Counted from the stretch's first letter, positions 8,576-18,731 are shown. The stretch: 48,184 nt of DNA from Anaeromyxobacter soli (GCF_022808855.1 NZ_JAKZLF010000037.1:1-48184); one strand, 5' to 3'. Program-made: numbers and translations. Notes: a model not told the origin generated them from the letters alone.

Positions 8576-8874
8576 CCATCACCTCGAGTGAACCTGGAGA
8601 TCGACCGAGCTCGCGGCCGGGAAGCGCACGGCCAGACAGCGCCAACGTAGCAAAGCGGCCCCGGGCCGGGAACGGAGCGCGCGCTCCGCCACCCCAACGG
8701 GCGCCGCGCGGATCGAGCGCGCGCGTGCAGAAGGGAGAGGGGGCGGCCGAGCCGGCGGCCGCGGGCCGAGCGACGCGTGACAGGAGGTCGCGGCTCGCCC
8801 GCCGGCGCGCGGGACGGGGTCCGGGAGCTTCGCCCGCCCTCGCCGCCATGAGCGGGGACGAGGCGCTCACCTCA
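8576..8874. other. Non-coding spacer of 299 bases
   Basis: No credible reading frame, tRNA or known RNA was seen. It should hold the ppdK promoter, but no clear -35/-10 pair is visible. It contains a 16-bp perfect palindrome, CGGAGCGCGCGCTCCG, at 8673-8688 and a nearby GGCCCCGGGCC-like inverted repeat. Either may be a hairpin or protein-binding site. Confidence 0.5.
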
Positions 8875-9930
8875 TCAGATCCGCAGCGCCTCGACGCGCG
8901 CCTCGTCGCGCTCCGGCTCGACCTCGTAGGTCTCGACGAGCTCGCCTTCGCGCCACTCCACCGCCACCCGCGACGCGTCCTTGCCCTTGCCGTACCGGGC
9001 GACGATCCGCGCGGCGAGCATCCGCTCCTCCCAGGTCGGCTCGCCCTCCACGAGCGCGATCGGGCCGAGCACGTCCTTCGCCTCGAGCCGGGCGCGGCCC
9101 GGGACGTGGTGCTCGAGCAGCGCGTTCTCCACCTCGGACCGCCCCACCACGAGCTTCGCGCGCGGGGAGAGCCGGAAGTGGCGGCCGGTGGAGAGGAGCA
9201 CCACGTCCTCCGGCACGATGCGCCGCTCCTCGCCCGCGGCCTCGCGGGAGTCGAGCACGTCGAAGAACTTCTTCGCGAAGCTCTCGTCGGTGAGGTAGCA
9301 GCACCCCCCGGCCGGCTGCGGCCAGTCGACGACGCCGAGCTCCTTCGCGAGCTCCATCTGCCGGTGCCGGGAGCGCCCGCTCACCGCCTCGAGGAGCTCG
9401 CGGTCCACGATCCCCTCGAGCTCGGGGAGCGTGGGCGGGAGGAGCTTCGCGGAGAGCGGGCGCAGGAGCCGCCCGTCGAGGCCGCTGTCGCGCTCGATGA
9501 TGCGGAGCGTGTCGCGCCGCTGGCTCTTCGGCCGCTGGCCGAGGACCTCGCCCGTGAAGACGAAGTCCGCCCCCTCCGCCTCCATGATCTCCTTCGCCTT
9601 GCGCATCATGAAGACGCGGCAGTCGACGCAGGGGTTCGCGTTGGCGCCGTACCCGTACTTCGGGTGCACGAGCATGTCGAGGTACTCGGCGCCGGAGATG
9701 TCGACGTACTCGATGTCCACCTCGAGGTCGGCGGCGGCGCGGAGCGCCTCGTTGCGGGGGACGCTCCCGTCGGCGCGCCCGCCCTTGCGGCGCTGCGTCT
9801 CGGTGATGCAGAAGCCGGTGTAGAAGTTCACCGCCTTCACCTCGATCCCCTGCCGCCGCACGAGCGCGAGCGCGAGCGTCGAGTCGAGCCCGCCGGAGAT
9901 CATCGCGATGGCCTTGCCCTGCTTGCGCAT
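8875..9930 (-). CDS. PP-loop ATPase, ThiI/MnmA-like tRNA thiolation enzyme
   Basis: A 351-residue protein with an N-terminal PP-loop SGGLDST (residues 12-18), which binds ATP in the adenylating step of tRNA thiolation. It has C41, a CVDC pair (C101, C104) and a GGCC pair (C210, C211) that could carry persulfide or a metal/Fe-S centre. It resembles the MnmA/ThiI-like group rather than canonical MnmA. The C-terminal region (STGRHFRLSPRAKLVVGR, then SEVENALL) recalls the NFACT-R RNA-binding module that I remember being fused to such PP-loop domains. This assignment is from memory and unverified. The adjacent upstream gene encodes a TusA-like sulfur carrier, 9 bp away; an AGGAG sequence precedes ATG 9930. 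Confidence 0.75.
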   Translation of the reverse strand: MRKQGKAIAMISGGLDSTLALALVRRQGIEVKAVNFYTGFCITETQRRKGGRADGSVPRNEALRAAADLEVDIEYVDISGAEYLDMLVHPKYGYGANANPCVDCRVFMMRKAKEIMEAEGADFVFTGEVLGQRPKSQRRDTLRIIERDSGLDGRLLRPLSAKLLPPTLPELEGIVDRELLEAVSGRSRHRQMELAKELGVVDWPQPAGGCCYLTDESFAKKFFDVLDSREAAGEERRIVPEDVVLLSTGRHFRLSPRAKLVVGRSEVENALLEHHVPGRARLEAKDVLGPIALVEGEPTWEERMLAARIVARYGKGKDASRVAVEWREGELVETYEVEPERDEARVEALRI

Positions 9931-9939
9931 TCCGCTCCT

Positions 9940-10197
9940 TCAGCGCGCGCGCTTGCGCACGAAGCTCTTCCAGGACGCGCCGTCCCGGAAGGTGCCGAGG
10001 TGCTCGTTGCGCGTCGCCTTGCACCACATCGGCATGTCCGTGGCGATCCCCGCGTCCGTCGAGATGACGAGCAGCACCGCGCCCTCGTCGAGCACGCGCA
10101 CCGCCTTGGCGGTCTCGACGATCGGGAACGGGCAGAGCCGTCCGGAGGTGTCGAGCGTCCGCACAGGTGCGGGCATGTCGGGGAGCGTCACGGGCAC
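9940..10197 (-). CDS. TusA-family sulfur carrier protein
   Basis: An 85-residue protein with the TusA/SirA hallmark LCPFPIVETAKAV, in which C22 would carry a persulfide. The rest fits the two-layer fold, with VLLVISTDAGIATDMPMWCKA. Because it is immediately followed by the PP-loop thiolase gene, it probably donates sulfur to that enzyme in tRNA modification. The start is uncertain: GTG 10197 touches the AAGGGA sequence, the GTG at 10191 has better spacing, and ATG 10176 would give a shorter N-terminus that still keeps the core. Confidence 0.85.
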   Translation of the reverse strand: MPVTLPDMPAPVRTLDTSGRLCPFPIVETAKAVRVLDEGAVLLVISTDAGIATDMPMWCKATRNEHLGTFRDGASWKSFVRKRAR

Positions 10198-10312
10198 TCC
10201 CTTTAGCCGTACGACGGACGGCGGGCAACCACCCCCGGCCCGCCGGTGTGGGCGCGCGCGGCGCGCCGGCGCGTCCTTGCCCGGGGTGCAGGCGAGCGGT
10301 AGGCTCCGCGCG

Positions 10313-10822
10313 ATGCTCCGCCCCGCTCGTGTCGCCGTCCTCGCCGCGCTCGCCGCGGCCGCGCCGTTCGCTGCCTCCGCCCAGGAGCCCTACACGCCCA
10401 CCGGCTTCGCCGCGACGTTCTCCTACGGCGGCGGCGGCGAGCTCGGGCTCTCCGAGGGGGAGGACAAGGGCGGCGCGGGGATCTCCGAGATCGAGGCGAC
10501 GCTCGGGTACGACCTCGAGGCGCTGAACCTCCGCCCCGAGGTCGGCCTCGTGCTCGGGCTCGACCCCGACACGAACTTCGCCCTCCGGCCCGGCGTGCGC
10601 TGGATCTCGCCCCAGGTCCCGATCCAGGTCCGGCTCGCCCTCGACATGTCGAACGCGCGCGATCGCTCGATGGAGTGGCGCTGGCTCCTCCTCGGCGTCG
10701 CCACCGAGCTCCGCTTCACGGGGGTCCTCGGGCTGTTCGCCGAGGTCGACACCGGCGCGCCGCTCTCGTCGGAGGCGGGCGTGCCGCTGCTCATCCGCGG
10801 CGGCGCGACGTTCCGCTTCTAG
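10313..10822 (+). CDS. Putative outer-membrane beta-barrel protein
   Basis: The chosen ATG 10313 gives 169 residues beginning with a clear signal peptide (MLRPARVAVLAALAAAAPF, cleavage probably after ASAQ). The mature part alternates hydrophobic and polar residues in short strands and ends with phenylalanine (GGATFRF), typical of small outer-membrane barrels. An open frame extends upstream, but that sequence does not look like protein. It is followed after 21 bases by another exported protein. I do not recognise a named family. Confidence 0.7.
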   Translation: MLRPARVAVLAALAAAAPFAASAQEPYTPTGFAATFSYGGGGELGLSEGEDKGGAGISEIEATLGYDLEALNLRPEVGLVLGLDPDTNFALRPGVRWISPQVPIQVRLALDMSNARDRSMEWRWLLLGVATELRFTGVLGLFAEVDTGAPLSSEAGVPLLIRGGATFRF

Positions 10823-10843
10823 CCAACCGTGGGAGACGTCCGC

Positions 10844-11902
10844 ATGAGAAGCCTCGCCGTCGCGATCGCCGTCGCGCTCGGGCTGCCGGCCCTCGCCCTC
10901 GCCGAGGACGAGGTGCTCCCGCCGCCGCCGCCGCCGCCCTCCTACGACGGCGACGTGCCGCTCCCGCCTCCGCCCTCCGGCATGCGGCCGCTCTCGCAGC
11001 TCGACCCGCAGCTCCCGCCCGCCGGCCGCCCGGTCCCCGCCCCCGCGCGGCGGCCCGGCGCCCGCGCGCCCTCGGGCACGATCCAGGGCGGCGCCATCGG
11101 CGAGTCGCCCATCGCCCCGGCGGGCGCCCAGGCCGCGCCGCTCCACCCCGAGGAGACCATCGGCCACTGGCGCTACGCGATGGCGAGCGGCGTCGCCGGC
11201 CGGTTCGGCGGGATGCAGCTCGACAAGGACCGCGAGAACCCGGGCGTCCTCCTCTACTTCGGCGCCCAGGCGGACGGGCTCTGGTCCGAGGGGTTCGGGA
11301 AGTCGGCGCGGCTGCGGCTGCGGATGTTCACGGGCGGCGAGACCGAGGTCTACCTGCCCTCCGATGGCGAGGTCGAGGGCGCCTTCATGATCGGGCGCCG
11401 CGAGTTCCGCTTCGTGCTCGGCCGCGTCGAGGTGGCGCGCTACCCCGCGCTCGGCGTGCAGGTGCTCGCGCAGGTCGCGACGCTGCCGTGCTTCGAGGGC
11501 TCGCTGCCGCTCCTCGGCGACACGATGCGCCTCTACTACTACGCGTCGCCGGTGGAGGCCTCGTTCGTCCGCTACTACGGCGACGCCCACATCGCGCACT
11601 CGGCGGCCTGGGCGACCGAGTCCGACGTCCCGGTCGCGGCGAGCGCGGGGCGGCTGCGCTGGACGGTGCTCCTGCCGCCGTCCGTGCTGCTCTCGCTGCA
11701 GGGCGACGTCATGAAGATGTGGAACAAGGCCGATCTCCTCCTCGCCGGCGAGGCGAGCCTCGGCTATCAGGTGCTCGAGGGATCGGCGGTGTTCAACGTC
11801 GCGGTCCGCTGGGACCAGTTCCGCCGCCGCGGCCTCGCGCCCGAGACGAGCGCGACGGACTCGGAGATGAAGCTGCTCGGCATCGCGACGCTCGTCTTCT
11901 GA
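10844..11902 (+). CDS. Exported protein with polyproline N-region, putative outer-membrane protein
   Basis: ATG 10844, preceded by GGGAG at 10830-10834, gives 352 residues; an in-frame ATG at 10829 is less likely because the signal peptide starts at MRSLAVAIAVALGLPAL. After cleavage there is a Pro-rich region (runs of seven prolines near residue 30, then PLPPPPSG) to about residue 90, then a domain of ~260 residues rich in aromatic beta strands that ends in ATLVF. The terminal Phe and the strand pattern suggest an outer-membrane barrel or porin-like protein. The family is not recognised. It probably forms an operon with the preceding small barrel gene. Confidence 0.7.
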   Translation: MRSLAVAIAVALGLPALALAEDEVLPPPPPPPSYDGDVPLPPPPSGMRPLSQLDPQLPPAGRPVPAPARRPGARAPSGTIQGGAIGESPIAPAGAQAAPLHPEETIGHWRYAMASGVAGRFGGMQLDKDRENPGVLLYFGAQADGLWSEGFGKSARLRLRMFTGGETEVYLPSDGEVEGAFMIGRREFRFVLGRVEVARYPALGVQVLAQVATLPCFEGSLPLLGDTMRLYYYASPVEASFVRYYGDAHIAHSAAWATESDVPVAASAGRLRWTVLLPPSVLLSLQGDVMKMWNKADLLLAGEASLGYQVLEGSAVFNVAVRWDQFRRRGLAPETSATDSEMKLLGIATLVF

Positions 11903-11991
11903 GGACGGGCGGGCGCCCTCGCGGCCGCGGGAATGGCCCGCGGCGCGGGCGGTTCGGGGGAGGAGCGCGGTCCGGGAACGCGTTCATCCGT

Positions 11992-12021
11992 TTGTCGGTA
12001 CTCGGGATTTCGTGATTGAAT
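11992..12021 (+). promoter_or_regulatory. Possible promoter for the triple-DsbA gene
   Basis: TTGTCG (11992-11997), an 18-base spacer and TTGAAT (12016-12021), preceded by an extended -10 TGA. It lies 38 bases before the start codon, in a locally AT-richer stretch. Confidence 0.4.
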
Positions 12022-12059
12022 GCGCGGCTCGACCACGCACGCGTAGGAGACGGTTCGAC

Positions 12060-14045
12060 ATGAGGCACGTCAGCTGGATCATCGCCCTCGTCATCGGATT
12101 CTCGGTGGGCTTCTTCTCTCGCGGCGCCCTCGACGGGCGCGGCGCGCGCCCGCCCGCCGGCGCGCCGATGCAACGGCCGGCCCGGCCCGTCGAGGACGCG
12201 CGCGCGGCCTACCGGGTGCCGGTGGACGACACGCCGCTCCGCGGCTCCGCGGACGCGCTCGTCACGATCGTCGAGTCGTCCGACTTCGAGTGCCCGTTCT
12301 GCAAGCGGGTCGGCCCGACGCTGAAGCAGCTCGAGGAGGCCTACCCCGGCAAGCTGCGCTTCTCCTTCCGCCACAACCCCCTGCCCTTCCACGCGCGCGC
12401 GCTCCCCGCCGCGATCGCCACGGAGGAGGCCCGCGCGCAGGGCGGTGACGCGAAGTTCTGGGCGATGCACGACAAGCTCTTCGAGCTCGCCCCGGCCCTC
12501 GACGACGCCAGCATCGAGCGCGCCGCGCAGGAGGTCGGCCTCGACGTCGCGAAGGTGAAGGAGGCGATCGCCTCCGGCAAGCACAAGGAGCGGATCCAGC
12601 GCGATCAGCAGCTCGTGCAGTCGGTCGGCGCGCCCGCGACGCCCTCGTTCTTCGTCAACGGCCGCAAGATCGCCGGCGCCCAGCCGCTCGAGGCCTTCCG
12701 CGCCCTCGTGGACGAGGAGCTCAAGAAGGCCGAGGCGCTCGTGCAGCGCGGCACGCCCGCGTCGCAGGTCTACGCCAAGATCATGGAGGGCGCGTCGCCG
12801 CGGCCGGTGTTCCTCCCGGCCGACCCCGGCCAGCCCGCGGGCGCCGCGCCCGTCGCGCCGTCCCCCGCCGCGCCGGCGCCCGCGGCGCTCTACCGCAAGG
12901 TGCCGCTGCGGCCCGACGACCCGGCGCGCGGCCCCGCCGACGCGAAGCTCACGGTGGTCCTCTTCTCCGACTTCCAGTGCCCGTTCTGCGGCCGCGTGGA
13001 GCCCACCCTGAAGCAGCTCGAGGAGGCGTACCCGGGCCAGCTGCGGATCGTCTGGAAGCACCAGCCGCTCCCCATGCACTCCGACGCGATGCCGGCCGCC
13101 CTCGCGGCGGAGGCGGCGCGCGAGCAGGGCAAGTTCTGGCAGCTCCACGACAAGCTCTTCGAGAACCAGCGCGCGCTCGACGCCGCCACCGTCGCGGGCC
13201 ACGCGAAGGCGATCGGGCTCGACACGCGCAAGTTCGAGCAGGCGGTCCAGTCGAAGAAGTACGAGTCGCGGATCCAGGAGGACATGCGCCTCGGCAGCTC
13301 CGTCGGCGCGAACGGCACGCCCACCCTGTTCTTCAACTGCCGCCAGGTCGTCGGGGCGCAGCCGCTCGAGCGCATGCGCGCGGTCGCCGACGAGGAGCTC
13401 AAGAAGGCGGACGCGCTGCTCAAGGGCGCGAAGCCGGACGCGCGCTTCTACGATCGCGCCTGCGACGCGAACGTCGCCGCCGCGCCGGTGCCCGCCGCGG
13501 CGCAGGCGCCCGCGCCCGGCCCCGTGCAGAAGGTCGACGTTCGCCCGGACGACCCGGTGCGCGGGAACCCGAAGGCGCCCGTCACGATCGTGCTCTTCTC
13601 CGACTTCCAGTGCCCGTTCTGCGCCCGCGTCGGCCCGACGCTCGACGAGGTGCAGCGCACCTACGGCGACAAGGTGAAGGTGGTCTGGAAGCACCAGCCG
13701 CTGCCCTTCCACCAGCAGGCCCTCCCCGCGGCGGAGGCCGCCGAGGCGGCCCGCGAGCAGGGCAAGTTCTGGCAGATGCACGACAAGCTCTTCGCCTCGC
13801 AGCGCGAGCTCTCGCCCGACGCCTTCACGCGGATCGCGCGCGAGATCGGCCTCGACTCGAAGAAGTTCCAGGCCTCGGTCCAGAGCGGGAAGGCGCGCGC
13901 GCGCATCCAGCAGGACCAGCAGCTCGCGGCGTCGGTGGGCGCCCAGGGCACCCCGACGATGTTCGTGAACGGCGAGCGGGTCGTCGGCGCCGTGCCGTTC
14001 GAGCAGCTCAAGGCCGTCATCGACCGGCAGCTGGCGAAGCGCTGA
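12060..14045 (+). CDS. Triple-domain DsbA-like protein (three tandem thioredoxin-fold units)
   Basis: ATG 12060 has a good AGGAGA at 12045-12050 and gives 661 residues. An N-terminal hydrophobic segment (IIALVIGFSVGFF) anchors or exports the chain. Three DsbA-like domains follow, each with CPFC: C78/C81, C307/C310 and C518/C521. Each has a matching cis-proline strand (TPSFFVNG, TPTLFFNC, TPTMFVNG). Pro/Ala linkers separate them. The domains share long stretches (for example SDFQCPFC and WKHQPLP in units 2 and 3), indicating duplication within the gene. Two additional cysteines, C427 and C468, occur only in unit 2. DsbA-like proteins form or isomerise disulfides in exported proteins. Single-domain relatives are common; a triple fusion is not something I recall as standard. 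Confidence 0.93.
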   Translation: MRHVSWIIALVIGFSVGFFSRGALDGRGARPPAGAPMQRPARPVEDARAAYRVPVDDTPLRGSADALVTIVESSDFECPFCKRVGPTLKQLEEAYPGKLRFSFRHNPLPFHARALPAAIATEEARAQGGDAKFWAMHDKLFELAPALDDASIERAAQEVGLDVAKVKEAIASGKHKERIQRDQQLVQSVGAPATPSFFVNGRKIAGAQPLEAFRALVDEELKKAEALVQRGTPASQVYAKIMEGASPRPVFLPADPGQPAGAAPVAPSPAAPAPAALYRKVPLRPDDPARGPADAKLTVVLFSDFQCPFCGRVEPTLKQLEEAYPGQLRIVWKHQPLPMHSDAMPAALAAEAAREQGKFWQLHDKLFENQRALDAATVAGHAKAIGLDTRKFEQAVQSKKYESRIQEDMRLGSSVGANGTPTLFFNCRQVVGAQPLERMRAVADEELKKADALLKGAKPDARFYDRACDANVAAAPVPAAAQAPAPGPVQKVDVRPDDPVRGNPKAPVTIVLFSDFQCPFCARVGPTLDEVQRTYGDKVKVVWKHQPLPFHQQALPAAEAAEAAREQGKFWQMHDKLFASQRELSPDAFTRIAREIGLDSKKFQASVQSGKARARIQQDQQLAASVGAQGTPTMFVNGERVVGAVPFEQLKAVIDRQLAKR

Positions 14046-14062
14046 CCGTTCCCGAACGGCCC

Positions 14063-15043
14063 GTGCCGCGCGTCACGATCGTCGCGCCGACGTACAACGC
14101 GGCGCGCTTCGTCCGGCAGTGCGTGGACAGCGCGCTCGCGCAGACGTTCCGCGACTTCGAGCTCGTCGTCGTGGACGACGGCTCGACGGACGGCACGGCG
14201 GACGTCGTCGAGTCCTACCGGGATCCGCGCGTGCGGTGCCTCCGGCTGCCGCACCGCGGGCTCCGCGCCCTCGCGGAGAGCTACAACGCGGCGCTCGCCG
14301 AGAGCCACGGCGAGCTCGTGGCGATCCTCGAGGGCGACGACTTCTGGCCGCCCGACAAGCTCGAGGTGCAGGTGCGCGGCTTCGACGATCCCGCCGTGCA
14401 GCTCTCCTGGGGGGCGGGGCTCGAGGTGGACGAGGAGGGCCGCACGCTGCGGGTCTGCCGCGGCGTCGCGCTCGACGGCGGGACGGACCGCGTCCCCACG
14501 GCGACGCTCTTCCGGGAGCTCGTCAGGGCCTACGTGCTGTACCCGTCGGTCACGGTGATGATGCGGCGCGCGGCGCTCGATCGCATCGGCGGGTTCCGGC
14601 AGGACGGGTCGGCGAACTACGTCGACCTCCCCACCTGCATGCTGCTCCTCGCGCGCAGCCAGGGCGTCGCCCTGCACCACCATCACGTGCTCGGCTGCTG
14701 GCGCCGCCACGGGGCGCAGGCCACGAGCATGCGCGGCGACACGCTCCTCCGCGAGCACCGGCGCGTCGTGCGCGACGTGGTGGCCGCGCTCGAGCCCGAG
14801 GAGCGCGCCGGCGTCGGCTGGAGCGGTGCGCTCGCCCGGGCGAACCAGGGTCGCTGGCGGATGGCCGCTGCGCGCGCGGCGCTGCGCGGCGGGCGGTTCT
14901 CCCGCGCGCGAAGGCTCAGCCTCGCCGTCGTACGCGACGGGCCCGGGATGGCGCTGCGCGCGAAGGCGATGACGGCCCTCGCGTCGGCCGTCGCCGGCGT
15001 GGATCTCTCGACCGCCTGGCGGCGCATGCGCGGCCGCGCCTGA
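14063..15043 (+). CDS. Glycosyltransferase family 2
   Basis: GTG 14063 is 18 bases after the DsbA stop and gives 326 residues. The GT-A fold is plain from the first residues: TYNAARFVRQCVDSALAQTF, VVDDGSTDGT (nucleotide-sugar binding), and EGDDFW as the DxD-like motif. A basic helical C-terminus follows. The family transfers sugars from nucleotide donors onto polysaccharide, lipid or protein acceptors; donor and acceptor cannot be told. It is followed by a GT25 gene, suggesting a small surface-glycan pair. No long transmembrane segment is seen, so it is probably cytosolic. Confidence 0.9.
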   Translation: MPRVTIVAPTYNAARFVRQCVDSALAQTFRDFELVVVDDGSTDGTADVVESYRDPRVRCLRLPHRGLRALAESYNAALAESHGELVAILEGDDFWPPDKLEVQVRGFDDPAVQLSWGAGLEVDEEGRTLRVCRGVALDGGTDRVPTATLFRELVRAYVLYPSVTVMMRRAALDRIGGFRQDGSANYVDLPTCMLLLARSQGVALHHHHVLGCWRRHGAQATSMRGDTLLREHRRVVRDVVAALEPEERAGVGWSGALARANQGRWRMAAARAALRGGRFSRARRLSLAVVRDGPGMALRAKAMTALASAVAGVDLSTAWRRMRGRA

Positions 15044-15143
15044 CCGCGAGGCGGCGAGCCCGGGTGCGCTCTCCGGAGTGCCGCACCCACCTCGCCGCGG
15101 ACCCACCCCGATTGGCGCCTCGCGCTCGCGCGTGCGACAATTC

Positions 15144-15920
15144 GTGGCCGTGGAAAGCTCGTTCGAGGTCCTGAACCGCTCGTTCGATCGGATCTTCGTC
15201 TTGACGCTCCACCGGGCGCGAGAGCGCCAGCGTCACGCCGAGCAGCACCTCGCGACGCTCGACTACCGGTTCCACATGGGTGTGGACGCGGCGACGCTCG
15301 ACGTTCGCGCCCTCGAGCGCGCCGGCACCTACGATCCCGCCCGGGCCCGACGCGTGAGCCGTCTCGGGCGGCCGCTGACCCCCGGGGAGATCGGCTGTGC
15401 GCTCTCTCATCGCCAGCTCTACGAGCAGACCGTGCGCAACGGGTGGTCGCGCGTGCTCGTGCTGGAGGACGACGCCGGACCGAGCGGCGACCTGGGCTGC
15501 GCCGCCGCGGCGCTGGCGGAGCTGCCCGACGACTGGGAGCTGCTCTACGCCGGCTGGTCGAACTTCGAGGTGGTGACGCGCCGCATGCGGCTGAAGCGCG
15601 CGGCCTACGTGGGGCTCTCCGCGCTCCAGCTCCTCAAGTGGACGCCGGAGCAGGTGCTGCGCATGCACCCATCGTCATACTCGCTCCACCTGCGCCGCGC
15701 GGGGCTCCACCACGGCGCCTTCGCCTACGCGTTCACGCTGGGCGCCGCCAGGAAGCTGCTCGCGGCGCAGACGCCGGTCGCCTACAGCGCGGATCAGCTG
15801 TTCATCCACCTCGTCCTCTCCGGCGCGGTGAACGCCTTCGTGGCGCAGCCGAAGCTGTTCTGCGAGCGGAGCGCCGAGATCGCGCAGACCGAGCCGGTCT
15901 CGTACCGCCAGGCGCACTGA
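15144..15920 (+). CDS. Glycosyltransferase family 25 (LPS biosynthesis type)
   Basis: About 258 residues from GTG 15144. Alternatives are GTG 15150 and ATG 15078, but the upstream segment looks non-coding. Characteristic GT25 features are RSFDRIFVLTL at the start, the block GEIGCALSHRQLYEQ, and VLEDDA as the metal-binding acidic motif, with a later ADQLFIHL segment. Known members add galactose or other sugars to lipooligosaccharide. It lies 100 bases after the GT2 gene. The acceptor is unknown. Confidence 0.85.
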   Translation: MAVESSFEVLNRSFDRIFVLTLHRARERQRHAEQHLATLDYRFHMGVDAATLDVRALERAGTYDPARARRVSRLGRPLTPGEIGCALSHRQLYEQTVRNGWSRVLVLEDDAGPSGDLGCAAAALAELPDDWELLYAGWSNFEVVTRRMRLKRAAYVGLSALQLLKWTPEQVLRMHPSSYSLHLRRAGLHHGAFAYAFTLGAARKLLAAQTPVAYSADQLFIHLVLSGAVNAFVAQPKLFCERSAEIAQTEPVSYRQAH

Positions 15921-16056
15921 GGCGCGGGCGCGCGCGGGCGAGCGAGCGGCCGCCGACCCGACGCACCCGATCGGCGGAGAGCCGGCCCGGCGCCCGCCCT
16001 CCGCGCCGGGACCCTTGCGCGGGGCGGTCCGGTTCGGATAAGGATCCCCACTCGCC

Positions 16057-16452
16057 ATGCGCCGGACCTTCTTCAAGTCCAAGATTCACCGCGCCACGGT
16101 CACCCACGCCGACCTCGACTACGAGGGCTCCGTCTCGATCGACGAGGACCTCCTCGAGGCCGCTGGGATCCTCGAGTACGAGGCCGTGCACGTGTGGAAC
16201 ATCACGCGCGGCACGCGGCTGCAGACCTACGCGATCAAGGGCGAGCGGGGCTCCGGCATCATCTGCATCAACGGCGCCGCAGCGCACCTCAACAAGCCGG
16301 GCGATCTCGTGATCCTCGCGACGTTCGCCGAGCTCGAAGAGGCGGAGGCGCGCGGCTTCAAGCCGACGGTCGTCCTCGTCGACAGGAAGAACAAGATCGT
16401 GGAGAGCGACGTGGTCGAGGTGGCGGGACCGGCACGTCGGGTGTCGGCATGA
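16057..16452 (+). CDS. panD: Aspartate 1-decarboxylase
   Basis: A 131-residue proenzyme that makes beta-alanine for pantothenate and CoA. The Gly24-Ser25 self-cleavage site is present in DYEGSVSID, with the pyruvoyl group arising from Ser25. Further family blocks are [17 protein letters not shown], with the catalytic Tyr, and NGAAAH. Its stop codon TGA (16450-16452) is in the same reading frame as trpE, and only ~80 bases separate it from the annotated trpE start, so panD probably shares a transcript with the trp genes. The possible promoter TTGCGC (16015-16020) with GATAAG at 16037-16042 is weak. Confidence 0.95.
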   Translation: MRRTFFKSKIHRATVTHADLDYEGSVSIDEDLLEAAGILEYEAVHVWNITRGTRLQTYAIKGERGSGIICINGAAAHLNKPGDLVILATFAELEEAEARGFKPTVVLVDRKNKIVESDVVEVAGPARRVSA

Positions 16453-16533
16453 CGGTGTTTCTTTGGCGCCGGTGATCTCCGGCCCACCCCCGATCTCGAG
16501 ACCTTCCTCACCCTGTGCAGGCCGGGCCGTGCG

Positions 16534-18005
<1,472 letters not shown>

Positions 18006-18009
<4 letters not shown>

Positions 18010-18731
18010 GCGGCCGGAGCGGGAGGCGTGAGGAGCCGGCGCGTGAGGCGCACCCGGCCGTCGCGGCGAGCAGTGGCGACGCGCGCCGAGGCGCTCACGT
18101 GACGGAAGCCGCCCACCGCGGCGCGGCGCGGCGCGCCGAGGCGGCGCGCGTGCTGATGGTCGACAACTACGACAGCTTCACCTTCAACCTCGTCCAGTAC
18201 CTCGGCGAGCTCGGCGCGGAGGTCGAGGTCTTCCGCAACGACGCCGTCGACGTGGCGGGGATCCGGGCGCGGCGGCCCGACGGGCTCGTCCTCTCGCCGG
18301 GGCCCTGCACGCCCGACGACGCCGGCGTGACGCTCGAGGCGATCCGGGCGCTCGCGGGCGAGCTGCCGATCCTGGGGGTCTGCCTCGGGCACCAGGCCAT
18401 CGGGCAGGCGTTCGGGGGCAGGGTGGTCCGCAACGCCCGCATCGTCCACGGCAAGTCGAGCCCGGTGCGGCACGCGAGCGCGGGGGTGTTCGCCGGCCTG
18501 CCGTCGCCGTTCGAGGCGGGGCGCTACCACTCGCTCGTCGTCGAGCGCGCGACCTTGCCGGCCGCCCTCGAGGTGACCGCCTGGACCGACGAGGACGAGA
18601 TCATGGGGCTCCGCCACCGCTCGCTCGACGTGGAGGGCGTGCAGTTCCACCCTGAGTCGATACTGACGCTCGAGGGGAAGCGGCTCCTCGGCAACTGGCT
18701 CCGCCGGCTCGGCGGCGGGAGGGTCCGATGA
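18006..18731 (+). CDS. trpG: Anthranilate synthase component II (glutamine amidotransferase)
   Basis: The class I glutamine amidotransferase that supplies ammonia to TrpE. The domain begins at [20 protein letters not shown] (residue 51). The catalytic triad is Cys126 in [11 protein letters not shown] with His215 and Glu217 in QFHPES. The start at ATG 18006 overlaps the trpE stop by 4 bp and gives 241 residues, about 48 more than usual; the extra N-terminus is Arg/Ala/Glu-rich. A GTG at 18150 would give the standard length, so the true start is open. The operon could also use this subunit for p-aminobenzoate synthesis (PabA-type); trp context favours TrpG. Confidence 0.93.

Noticed and set aside
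4035..8870. Very long minus-strand open frame of 1,611 codons across the transpeptidase and ppdK genes
   Set aside because: It is a frame shadow of two real genes, with extreme Arg/Pro/Gly content typical of GC-rich out-of-frame reading.
8725..10206. Plus-strand frame of 493 codons opposite the PP-loop and TusA-like genes
   Set aside because: Antisense shadow; the minus-strand frames carry recognisable motifs and this one does not.
12977..14062. Open frame continuous with the GT2 gene upstream of GTG 14063
   Set aside because: It is out of frame with the well-supported DsbA triple protein and shows no GT-like or other motif.
16453..16533. A tryptophan attenuator or leader peptide before trpE
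   Set aside because: Only one Trp codon in the region, no tandem Trp codons and no pair of alternative hairpins; the stretch encodes TrpE-like sequence instead.
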